Of a DNA stretch of 64,000 nucleotides, positions 36,554-47,618 are shown one piece after another; within the stretch, counting starts at the first letter, position 1; each line of letters begins with the position of its first letter. Location of the stretch: the NCBI GenBank assembly GCA_932521035.1, contig OW051494.1:7798001-7862000 (forward strand). The letters are read 5' to 3'. Below the pieces are notes generated by a model. That model did not search any database, had not been told where the DNA came from, and saw nothing but the letters and a program-made list of their open reading frames with translations. The stretch is from Oscheius dolichura (lineage: Eukaryota; Nematoda; Chromadorea; Rhabditida; Rhabditidae). A program made the translations under genes and the position numbers.

Positions 36554-36816
36554 ATGAGTGGACGTGAACAAGCAGTACAGCAAGCTCGGAAGCAGGTCGA
36601 ACAACTTCGTGGAGAACGAAACATGAGAAGACTTCCAATCTCCACTACAGCTGCTGAGCTTGTTAGGTAGTTTTATGAAGACCACCTGAAAAGTTCAACA
36701 ACAAATTTAGATACACGACAGATCTACAAAGGGAAGATGTTCTGATTACGGGGTTTGCTAATGATAAGATGAATCCGTACCGACCTAAAAGCTCCTTCCA
36801 ATGTAATGCTTTGTAA
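36554..36816 (+). CDS. gpc: Heterotrimeric G-protein gamma subunit
   Basis: Two exons, 36554-36666 and 36711-36816, with a 44-nt intron splitting an Arg codon; 72 aa, typical of G-gamma. The N-terminal helix ARKQVEQLRGERNMRRLPIS matches the family's beta-binding helix (KQVEQLR...). It is followed by TTAAELVRYTTDLQREDVLI and TGFANDKMNPYRPKSSF, where NP(F/Y) contacts the beta subunit. The C-terminus is CNAL, a CaaX box ending in Leu, predicting geranylgeranylation and membrane anchoring. It would form the obligate beta-gamma dimer with a G-beta. ATCCAG directly precedes the ATG, possibly a trans-splice acceptor. C. elegans has gpc-1 and gpc-2; which one this matches is not decided. Confidence 0.88.
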
Positions 36817-37109
36817 TGTTGATCTGAGATATTATGGACCACATATCCCAAATTCGCTTAATTCCTATGCTTATGCTGATGAATAAATTAATGAGACAAA
36901 CTTCTATAAAGAATATAGTTTAAAAAAGTCGAAGAGTCATTTCAAGAAAAAAGTAGTGCTGCTGAAAATATTTACCAATGGGGTCTGCTGCACAAGGATT
37001 TCGAAAGAAATGGACCAGTAACAAGGAAAGTATTACGATGAGAACAAACTGAGATTTACAATACTATAAGACTGATAACAATAACAACGTCCAATAATCA
37101 AAGAAATGT

Positions 37110-39183
37110 TTACTTGTTGTTTTCCTCTATATGTTTCTGAACAACATCTGCGCTGGCAACGTTGGCGAATCTGATGAGGAAAATTCCCATTTCTACGGTG
37201 CTTAAAGGGGCAGTCATCTAAAACACAATTTCACAAACTGAAAAGAAAAACTAACTCTAAGTTTATCGCCTTTATCATCGGCTTTGACAACTTTCATAGC
37301 AGAACTGATCAAGGCATTTAACCAGACTGTTCCAATAGCGGTGGCTGCTCTAATCAACACAGACTTCTTTCCGTCGGTTTCTTTTAAATGGAGCATTCCA
37401 ACACCCAACTTCTCGAACTTCTTATCGACCATTTTGAAAACAGAACACCTAAAGTAATTACTATCAAACAAAAACAAATAAATAATACTTGGTTGAATAT
37501 GTAGCACCGGGTTCATTATTTTCCACAACTTCAGCCTTCGGCGGGACATACTCTCCGTCTTCATCATCTTTATTTGTAGCATTGCTTGCTGGCGGTGGAT
37601 TGAAGGCGAGAGTTCCGCTAGTTGCAGGGCTGCCGAAAATCAATTTAGAACTATAAATTGGCAGGATGGCTAACAACAAATTCGACTTATACCTGGCACT
37701 GCTAAAGGAGGGGAATGACAAGGCTGCTTTGGGGCCATCATCTTCCTTTTTACCAAAGCTTGGGAACGATATTGCTGGCTTGGCATCGCTATTGCTATCT
37801 TCTTTTTTACCGAAGACAGGAAACGACAATGTTTGTTTAGCTGCATCACCATCTTCTTCCTTTTTACCAAAAATAGAGGATGCTGGCTTGTCAGACTCTG
37901 TTTTTTTAAATCCACCAAAAGGAAACGTCTGCTTTCTAAAACTTTTTTTGCTACTAATAAATGGTAACATACTCTTTTTCTGATTCTTTATTATCTCCTG
38001 CTGTTCTATCCGAATTTCCTTTTGAAGCGAACGAAAATGGTGGTCTAGCATCACCGTTACCGTCATCTTTTTTACCAAACACAGGAAACGATCCGGCAAA
38101 GCCAAATTTATTGTCGCCAACTTTCTCCTTAACTTCACTAGTTGCTGGTTTATCAAAAATGTTTGTTGGTTTTGGAAGCCTACAAAGTTTTTGAATTATT
38201 GTATTACGTTAGGCATACTCTGGGTCACTAACATCGCTAATCTCTCCGGATTCTTTGTCAGTTTCTATTTGATCTTCGTCATATTTATTTTCCACAATTG
38301 GTGGAAGAACTTCTTTTGTTGGTTTGACAAGATCAAAGATTGGCATAGTCCTAATAGTACATTGAAGTAAAACAGAATACAAACTTACCCTTTATGGCTT
38401 GAATCCTTATGCTTGTCCCAAAATCCGGCATTTGGCTGAGGTAGTTGAATAGTCACCGCTGGAATAGTTAATGAGTCTGAAAGTTTAATACAAATGGATA
38501 TATTTTGCCATACTGCTTGAAGCTCCAGTTCCTCGGAAATGAACACTCTCAGCTCCTCCAGTTGGTCCACCTCCTCGAATTATCCTCTTTCTTCCTCCTT
38601 GAGTCGACGGAGGCTCTGGTAACGAAACTTTTGGAGTTGCGTCGACCGTTCCGATGGCGGAAACATTCCTGAAATATAAGTATTTATTATAAGCTTAGAA
38701 GTCCTCACCCAAGGCTAAATCTTGGAGGTGCTCCAGCGGGGGTAGACACGGCAACAGAATCGTTCAGTTTCGATGGATCAGCGTTTAGTCGCCTTCTCGC
38801 CTAGAAACAAAAAAAATTGAAAAAAGCGTACTCAAATAAATACCTTAGCTATTTTTCTTTCTGGATGGTTTTCATTTGGAGAAGTATCCTTGTTTTGTCT
38901 TGGTTCAATTGGCTGATTTTCGTCTGTAACTGGAATGTCATTCGCAACAGGAAGTCCATAAATTTCTTCTAGATTTTTTACATGTTTTACGTAGGACTTG
39001 ACGGTATCCGACTGCAACAGATGAAAAGTAAAAGCTACATATTGAATTTACAAAATCATAGTGAGGACATTGTTCGTACCACACACGCAGAGATTTAAGA
39101 AAGTCTCTGTTCAATGTAGCCATCTTATCATTGAATTGAAGTGTCTTCATTTTGCTTAGCGATGTACTATCATCAGAAGTCAT
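37110..39183 (-). CDS. npp-16: Nup50/NPP-16 nucleoporin with Ran-binding domain
   Basis: Eleven exons on the minus strand: 39183-39052, 39011-38844, 38800-38709, 38668-38514, 38476-38389, 38350-38219, 38179-37973, 37935-37693, 37650-37489, 37448-37256, 37217-37110; 559 aa, all phases agree. Nup50 is a mobile nuclear-basket nucleoporin that binds importin-alpha and Ran and aids cargo release. The N-terminal helical part holds NDKMATLNRDFLKSLRVWYE and DTVKSYVKHVKNLEEIYGLP. The centre has repeated F-x-F-type motifs embedded in SFPVFGKKED and SFPSFGKKEDD units. The C-terminal RanBD1 domain reads KKFEKLGVGMLHLKETDGKK, SVLIRAATAIGTVWLNALIS and MTAPLSTVEMGIFLIRFANV. The extreme N-terminus is shorter than in vertebrate Nup50. 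TTTTAG lies 2 nt before the ATG, 155 nt after the upstream gene, so an operon with it is likely. Confidence 0.88.
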
Positions 39184-39338
39184 ATCTAAAACACCTATGA
39201 AAACGATGTAGCTAACATTCTATTAAATTACAAAAAGACCTATGGCAAAAACCAACTAGTAGTAAGGAAAAGTGAAACAACATTTGCAAGTAACATTCTT
39301 TAATCAAAGAATCTAACTCCCTACAGACAATATTTTAT

Positions 39339-40075
39339 TTACTTTCGGTTACGGTAGGACAGAGGAGGACGAACGGCTTCAAAGGCGAAGACATCAGTGT
39401 AGCACGCCTAAACAATAAAATTGAAGATCACAGCTACTATATTAGAAAGTAAGATAGAAAATACTTACAAGGGCGAATGAAGAGATGAAAAGAATAGCGG
39501 ATACACCAAGATACATGTTAAACTTAGATTGCAGCTCTCCGTAGACCTAGAAAAGGTAAATTAATAAAGCTTTAGTGTTGCTCATTTAGATTTGATGATA
39601 TTGTTGCAACTTTACGGCGTATTTTTTTTATTTCGCAAGCTTTTTCGATGCGTAATAACCTTCTTTCACTTCCGGATTCTTATCTTTTCGAAAACATTTC
39701 GCAAGAGGCTGCGTCTATAAATACGCGTGACACACTAAACTGGTCACACTAGTTGCTTTGCTCTCACTAACGTCCGCGGTACCGTTGATATGCTATAAAA
39801 TCTTATACATACAACTAAAATATAATTCCGAATGACGTATCTCTTCTATTTGTTTCACGTTTTACTTTTTCTGAAAATGCTACCTGCTGATAGGGTTGGA
39901 AGGGTACAGGCATGTAGTCGAGAGTGATGGGTGGTCCGGGGTTGACGACCTATAACTTTTAGATAGAAATTATTTGAACACAACAAACGTCGTGGTGTCC
40001 GCCAGAGTTGCGTTTCGTCAGTTGAGGAGCGGCACGGCGAAGAGCCAAGAGGCGGGATACGACGGCGCGGTTCAT
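39339..40075 (-). CDS. Small mitochondrial inner-membrane protein
   Basis: Four exons on the minus strand: 40075-39989, 39949-39884, 39546-39469, 39407-39339; all phase 0, 99 aa. The N-terminus (MNRAVVSRLLALRRAAPQLT) is a classic Arg/Ala/Leu mitochondrial presequence. After HH comes VVNPGPPITLDYMPVPFQPY, then one helix in YLGVSAILFISSFALACY and a C-terminus ending PPLSYRNRK. The size and plan match accessory subunits of respiratory complexes (complex I or IV type) or the insect prag01-like family; I cannot choose. Intron 2 is 337 nt, unusual for this AT-rich block. It lies just upstream of npp-16 on the same strand and is divergent from the Nup98-96 gene 622 nt away. Confidence 0.75.
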
Positions 40076-40697
40076 CGTACCTAAATCATAACATGACCTC
40101 ATTGTAATATTGCTTTTATAAAATAAAAAAAAATAAAAAAAGTCGGGGTAAACGGTATAATACGGAGAAAATATTATTTGGGAAAAGGAGTATATATCCT
40201 GCATAACAGTCTTCACAATGCGTTTTATATATTGCCAAATATGTATGCCAGCATAATGCATAGTTCTACGAAATCAAAAGTATTCATAGCGACACGAACT
40301 AGTACAAAATAAGAAAATCGAATAACGGGCGGTCCAGCGAGGCCGGGGGTCGTATTATTGCGTGAAACTGAAAATTCCCACTATTTTAACCACAACGCAC
40401 TTTTGCGACTTGCTCATTCGAAAAACGGCGGGCCTATCGGTGACTTCCGCTGAATTCTATTTGTTTTGTTTGTTTTTGTTGTCCTTTCCATTTCTGTTAC
40501 GTTGTTGCTTTGTGAAAATGACTGCGCTACTACAAGCGTATTTGCCTTATAGATAGTCTATAGGCACGCATAATTATTTATAAAAGAAACAGTAGACAAA
40601 AATATCAATTTTTATGAATGCTTAATTTTCTTCACTTTCAATGCTTTGCTTTTCTTTTTTTCAATCATTATTACGTTTTTTTTTCAGCCACAATCCA
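40076..40697. promoter_or_regulatory. Divergent intergenic region between mitochondrial protein and Nup98-96 genes
   Basis: 622 nt separate the two start codons; promoters for both directions should lie here. No specific element is recognised. Confidence 0.4.
40681..40687 (+). promoter_or_regulatory. Likely trans-splice acceptor of the Nup98-96 gene
   Basis: A strong T-tract followed by TTTTCAG ends 10 nt before the ATG at 40698. Confidence 0.55.
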
Positions 40698-43600
40698 ATG
40701 TTTGGCCCGTCACAAAATAGTTCACTTTTTGGGAAACCTGCCGGAAGTAGCCTGTTCGGTGGTACTAGTACTACAGCGAATTCAGGATCTACATTTGGTC
40801 AGACAAATACAGGTAGTAGTCTCTTTGGAAAGCCAGCAGGATCAGGCGGATCGGTAAGCAGTTTGTTTTATTTTATTAAATTCTGGTGTTACAGCTCTTT
40901 GGATCTAGTAGTCAGAATAAACCAACGTTTGGTGCTAGCAGCACGTTTGGTGGTTCAACTCAACCGTCCGGTGGCGGTCTTTTTGGAAGCACACAAGCAT
41001 CGGGAACGGTAACTCAGGGTACTTCTTTCTGTATAATAATATAGTCTCAGACATTTGGTGCCTCTACGGGAGGAAGCGGTTTATTTGGAAGCAGTCAGCA
41101 AGCAAATACAAGTGGAGGACTATTTGGAAAATCAGCAACGTCGTCAGGAGCATTTGGCTCCTCCAGTGCGTTTGGTCAGTGGGAACACTGTACCGCATGA
41201 TTTTTTTATTATTTTCCGTTTAATTTTCTTTGAATTTATTATCATCCCTTTATCAGCAAATTCAGGCGCGACTAATGCTCCCAATGGAACCACAATCAAG
41301 TTTAATCCATCTATAGCAAGTGATACTATGATGAGGAATGGAACATCACAACAAATCAATACAAAAAACTTTTGTATTACAGCTATGAAAGAGTACGAAC
41401 AAAAAAGTTTTGAGGTTTGTATATTTAGTCATAGTTTGATTTTCAATGGTGTTTTTAGGAATTACGTGTTGATGACTACATTGCGAACAGAAAATCTCCT
41501 GCAGCGGGATCTACAGGAACCAGCCTTTTTGGAGGTTCGGCTGCAGCTACAGGAGGTGGAGGTGGACTTTTCAGTAGCGTATCCCAACAAAAATCGCTCT
41601 TTGGTTCAACAGGTAAAATATATTTTGTTTGCAAACGCCTTTTTAGCAACTACATCTAGTCCTTTTGGAGGTGGCACAGGAGGGACGCAATTATTTGGGG
41701 CAAATAATAACACACCCCAACAACAGGTAAATAGAAATCAGGCTTTTTTTCAATCCTTTATCAGAGTGGCAGCTTGTTTGGAGCGAAACCAACGTCGACT
41801 ACAGGTTTATTCGGTGGCACTACTACTACTACAAGTGGATCTGCCTTTGGAAATACCAGTGGAACTGGTGGCGGATTATTCGGCAAAACCTCTTCAGTAA
41901 GTTTTCTCGTAAAATGGCATTACGAGCTTTTCAGCCGTTTGGAAGCACCCAGGCACAGCAAACAACAGGGGGTGGTCTTTTTGGACAACCTGCACAGCAA
42001 CAACAACAACAGTCTGGAGCAGGCTTATTTGGTTCGAATGCATCAACTACTAATGCAGTAGGACAAGTGGTAAATGGTACATCAATTTCCTTTTTAGACA
42101 TTTGGAACAGCGGCTGGTGGAGGTCTGTTCGGCAATACCCAAAATAACGCCAGCGGGGGTATTTTTGGAAAACCAGCAGCCTCATCTGGATTTGGGGGCT
42201 TTGGCACAACTAGTACGTTTGGTCAGTGGAGGCATTTGCATGTACTCCTACGTAGCACTAGACAGTTATATAGCATAGACATCTAAACGTTTTATAATTA
42301 TCCGTAATCAACTTCAGGTCAACCAGCAACATCTGGAGGTTTATTTGGAAATACAGCAGCTAAACCAGGAGGGATTTTTGGCAATACAACACAACAAAAT
42401 ACTGGAGGTTTATTTGGAAATACAGGAACACAAAATACGGGAGGTCTTTTCGGTGGACAGACCCAACAAACTGGTGGATTATTTAATGCACCTAATCAAC
42501 AGCAAGGTAGAATCTGCTTTTCACCTATTATTCTTCCAGGTGTTATAGTATCAAACCCTGCAACAGTTGCAGTTGCCACTCAACCAATTATATTGGGATC
42601 AGATGTCAACGAAACCATGCTGAAAATGGCAATGATTGAAGCAAATTTGGCAACTAATCCTTATGGTGATAGTCCACTTTTAAAATTAGCGGCACATGTG
42701 GACACAGATGAAAAGCCAAATCCAATCAGGCAAGTTTTATACATTTTCTTTCAACAATACAGATTTTTATTGCTCTGGTTTTTTTTTTAAAACAGTCAAA
42801 TTGTTTCAGCACTCAACGCCAAATGAGATTTTTAAAGAAAGCATCGGAAACTGGCGTTACTTCTCCTATTTCAACTAATTCACCTATAATTTCGAAAAGT
42901 AATTTCCTCTCTATGAATATTCCTGTCGCCGGTGCCAAAGTGAGATTCCTCTCCTATCTTGTAAATTTTCAATTGCAGGTTCGAAGCCGATCAATTGCTG
43001 TAAACGGCGATTTAAATTATAAGTCTACGAGAACACCTCCGACTCTTGGAAAAGGAATAGGTGGCAAAATCACCGGTGGCAATAGTACATCATTTAACAC
43101 CTCTTTCAACGGCTCCTTTGGTAACAAGTACGTACTACGTAGAGAACGATTCTGATATATTTATCAATTTTAGATCCATTGACCCCCACATCGAAAGAGC
43201 TTTGAGCAATAATTCAAATACGCTCCCAGGATCAGCAAAGAGAGGCAGTATAAAACACTTAGATCTTGACGAAATCAAGAGTGCCATGAAATCTACAAAA
43301 AGTATAGTTGCTAGAAGTTCTAGAGATGCAGATGAACTGCCTGTTACCCAGCAACCGGCAGATGATACAGAAAATGTGATGAATGCTAGGTATTTCCAAT
43401 TTATTTTAATTATACGAAATATTTTAGTGTTAACGCCGACCCACGAGATGCTGCTTACCGACGAGCGGAAATTCAGCGACAGCCTCCAGTTCATATCGAT
43501 CTCAATTTGACTTCTGAAACAAATACATCCGCTGTATCCTCACCTTCATTGACCAGTACTGTTGCATTGGAAGAATATGCCGCAGCTGGTGTCACGCTCA

Positions 43601-46600
43601 AAACAAGCGATTATTACAGCGAACCAACTGTTAGAGCCATGTCGAATATGGTACACACTTTATTGAGCCGCCCTTCATTTTAAGTATTTCAGATTGTAGA
43701 TGGCGAGGTAGTTCTTCCCGAAGGTCTTACTGTTGGCCGTGCTACTTTTGGAAACGTTTATTGGCCAGGCCCTCTGAAGCTTAAAAACATCGCCCTAGAT
43801 GAGGTTCGTGCTTTATTTTAATATTCTATTTTCGTGCTTTATTTTAATATTCTATTTTCTGCAGGTTGTAATATTCCGCCATAAAGAAGTAACTGTCTAT
43901 CCGGATGAGTCGATGAAACCACCACTTGGCGAAGGCTTAAATAGACCTGCTGAAGTTACTCTTGAACGAGTATGGTACATAAACCGGGAAACAAAGGAGG
44001 AAGTCAGAGATCCGATTTTACTAGCAAATATTGGATGGAGAGATCGGCTTGAACGTGTTACCCGCAAGATGGGTGCTATTTTTAAGGACTATCGTCCTTC
44101 AACCGGAAGTTGGGTTTTCAAAGTGGAGCACTTCAGTAAATATGGCCTGCCTGTTAGTTATACTTTTTTTTTCTATTAATTTCATTATTAGGACGACGAT
44201 GAAGAAGAAGCTACCAAGAAACCCACCGTTGCTCAAGTGAAAGAACGCCAACTACAGTCACGAGTTCAGCGTACTACTTTACATACAGAGACTTTCACGG
44301 ATGTTGATGAGGTGCGCTACGATTAAAACATTGTTTTCAAATTATATTCTGTTACGTAATCTACTGCATTGTAAACTAAATCTGCAAAAAATAAAGTACA
44401 TTTACAAACGAAGTCTACCACAGCGTTAAACGTAGTTAGTAATCTGCTACTTCCAGGTGCCGGAAGAGCTGGAAATGGAGGAGATCGTTTTTGTCAGTCA
44501 AACGCGCACTGTTCCTACAGGTCTAGATGCCCACCGTGGGCTCGGTGGAGATCTGGCCACATGTGATATGGAATTGGGTTACGAGGAAGACCGGGACGAG
44601 TTCATGGTTAGCGCCTCTTCTTGAATTTTCATCATTGTATTTAGCTACCACCAGAGAAAAAACCCAAGATAGATATAGACGAACGTGAAGAAAACAAATT
44701 CTTCCTGGAACAGTTAAAAAAGAAAGAACCTCAGTATTTTCGTCATCAACCTGTGGAACCACAATTGCAATGTGTTACAGCAACCCGCCAATTTGAAGGT
44801 GGATATCCTATCAAGAAATGTAAAGGATTTGGCTTAAGCCAATTTATGGATTTACAAAGTGCTCGAGGAACAGTTGCAAGAGTAGGCTGGAGTGCAAGTA
44901 ACACTGATAAGATATTTAAGTAATTTGCTAATAATTTCAGAAGGATTTTTTGTGAAAAGCTTACAGCCTGAGAATAACGGCATATTTGTGAGATCACTCG
45001 ACCGCGCTGGATTTATTCAACAAGATTACGTAACAGATATGCTGGAGCACAACATTCGTTTATCACAAATAATACAAAGAAATCATTCCGTGTCCGCCAA
45101 AGTGCGCCATCATGAATTGGAAGGACAACAAGTAGCGCCTAGAGTCAAACCTACCAATGACCATGCTCAACTAATTGATTGCTTCTGTGCTACAACAGCT
45201 CAGAGTTAGTTTTAATTGTATAGTTTATCTAAAATTACCGTCTTCTATAGGTAATAGAACAGATGAAGAAAGAGTTTGGAAACTATGTCGAGCTCTTTTC
45301 CCAGGAAATAACGAAGGGCGCTGGAGATGGGACCGCCTTGGTAACGTGTGCGCCTGGCTAAGAGACGAAGTGGCCACTCTGCCTAAATTAGATATCACAG
45401 GGCGAGGTATATTTTTTGTTTTTTTCTCTCGAAAATATTTGGTTGAAGGATCAACTGTATGGGAAGCTCTTTGTCGTGGTAATTTGGAGAATGCAATAAT
45501 AGCGGCTAATGAAGAAGATTTACTATATCTTAGCACATTGTTAGCAACCTTTCAAGTTGATCCCCGCGCTACACAACAAGACTTCCAGGCACAGGTGATG
45601 AAAAACTACTTCTTTTACATGTATCTACATTTAGATAGAATTCTGGGATCAGTTTAAAATGATTGAGCACGTTGATTTACATATCCTTAAGATTTATCTT
45701 ATGATGGCAGGACAATTATCAATTTCAATTACCTCTAAAGGCAAAAAGAGCGTTATCAGTTGCATTGAAGGCTTGCCATGGAAACAGGTACATAAAATCA
45801 CTTTTAACAATATTTAGTTAGGCTATTGGAATGTACTTATGGTACCTTCGTGGATATAAATGTTTTGAAGAAACATTAGAGGAAGCTGTTGAGCATATTC
45901 CCAGTCCAAAAGACACAGATGACATTTTATTTTACCATCTAATGCGGCTCAGTCGAGATTCGGGTTATTCAATTGAAAAACTACTCGATTCTGCCGTAGC
46001 TTTTAGTAGCAGCGTTTTTGATGGTCATCTAAGGTATTACCGCCATTAGTTTTTGCAATTTTTTCTTTAGTTGGCATTTATGGACCGTTCTTCGTTCAAT
46101 CGGCTATAATACGATGGAGCCAGCAGCGGAACAACGTCTCCATACTTCATATGCTGAACAGTTAATGGCCAATAATCTTCCCCATCTCGCTCTTTTCGTT
46201 CTCAGTCATATCAGCAACGATCAAGCGTAAGTGATTCAAATTTCCTTAATTCTGGATATTCAGCCGATCCGTGGTCATGAAAGAATGTCTCGATAGATTC
46301 GCCATGTCATTAACTAAAGCAGATTACGATAGAGTGCTTGAAATAGTAAACCTACCTAAATCATGGGTTGCTGCAGCTAGATTTATCAAAGCAAAAGTTT
46401 GAAGCATTTTTATTTTCTAGTATTTATTTCAGGTTTCTGGGCAGTTAGCGTTAGCTTGTGAAATGGCTTTGGAAGCTGGCAATCATATGCAAGCCTTTAC
46501 TCTTTTTGTGAGAGAAGTAGCACCAAATGCCGTAGTTTCTGACGACATTCCCGAATTAGAGCGGCTAGTAAATCTCTTCGAGCCTGTAGCCGCTCGTATT

Positions 46601-46985
46601 TCTGGTTGGGGATACCAAGGGCAGTTGTATGCTGATTATGTAGATTTCAAGAACCTTTCTAAAGCAGATGAAGATGAGGATGTACGTTTTCTTGCGATAT
46701 TTTGTAACTTTGTTTAGGATGTACATGTTTCCGAGCTAATTTCCTCCATGACAGCAAAATTACAGGCTCCAGTATTCGATACTCCAATCCAACGGTTCGG
46801 CCTTGTTTGTTATCCAAATTCCTAATTATCCTTTTAGATTATGCGCCCAGAATATTGGGTTAGAGATGTTTGAAGCACAAAGACTCCTTACTGGCAAATT
46901 ATCATTCCAAATGCCTTTCGACTTAGCCAACTTATCACAGGAGCTCACCCGCTCCGTTATTGTAGCTGCCGCAGACGCCAGATAG
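40698..46985 (+). CDS. npp-10: Nup98-Nup96 precursor (nuclear pore)
   Basis: Multi-exon gene with many 30-45 nt introns, roughly 1,750 residues. It gives Nup98, an FG nucleoporin of the permeability barrier and mRNA export, and Nup96, a scaffold part of the Y complex. From 40698 to about 42.5 kb it encodes GLFG/FG repeats ([17 protein letters not shown]). These are broken by a GLEBS motif ([34 protein letters not shown]) at about 41.28-41.49 kb, which binds Rae1/Gle2. The autoproteolytic domain spans about 43.65-44.15 kb, with [20 protein letters not shown] and the cleavage site HF-S in VEHFSKYGL at 44129-44137. Nup96 follows: an acidic linker ([10 protein letters not shown]), [37 protein letters not shown] and helical repeats to the stop at 46983. 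It lies head to head with the Nup50 gene region. Exact exon count was not fully settled. Confidence 0.92.
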
Positions 46986-47618
46986 TACTAATTTATTTTT
47001 GATTATATCCGTTATTTTATACATTCAAAATCCCAAAATGTCTTTTTCAATCCCACCGGTTATGTGGAACACATCCGTTATTGTTACGTTTTAAAGCATG
47101 TTCGCAATTCTTCTGTCAATAAAAATTCATATATCTCGATTCATCTTTTTCTCGAAAATCCTGCGCAGATAAACCCGAAATACTCTCACTGTTAGAAAAC
47201 ACCAAAAAGAGAAGATATCAATGCCTTTATATGTCCCTGATAGCTCATTCAAGACAACAAAAAAACTAGATTAATTATATGGAGCCAAGAATTATAAAAG
47301 AAAGAACAAATTTTGAAAAGAATCGGTACATAGGGTGAATATCATAAATAAATAGTGTCCGGTTTTTGGGTGGTATAGTTGGAAGAAGAAGAAGATGAAA
47401 ATGCAACGAGATCAAGGATTAGTACGGGATTTGTGGCAGATATTGACTATATTAATTATAGAAACAATATACAGAAGACTACCGAAGGAAATTAGGCAGA
47501 AGATACAGCGGAATAACGGGGAAATAACAATGGTTGAACTCGTGGTAAAATATAACCCATAAAGGCAGTGGCATGATTGAAAGGGGAAGAAATTTGTGGG
47601 GTTCTGTGGAGACGGGAG
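46986..47618. other. Convergent 3' region, AT-rich
   Basis: Between the ends of the Nup98-96 (+) and RING (-) genes. It holds 3' UTR sequence with AATAAAAATT at about 47117 and AATAAATAAATA at about 47346; no coding feature seen. Confidence 0.45.
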
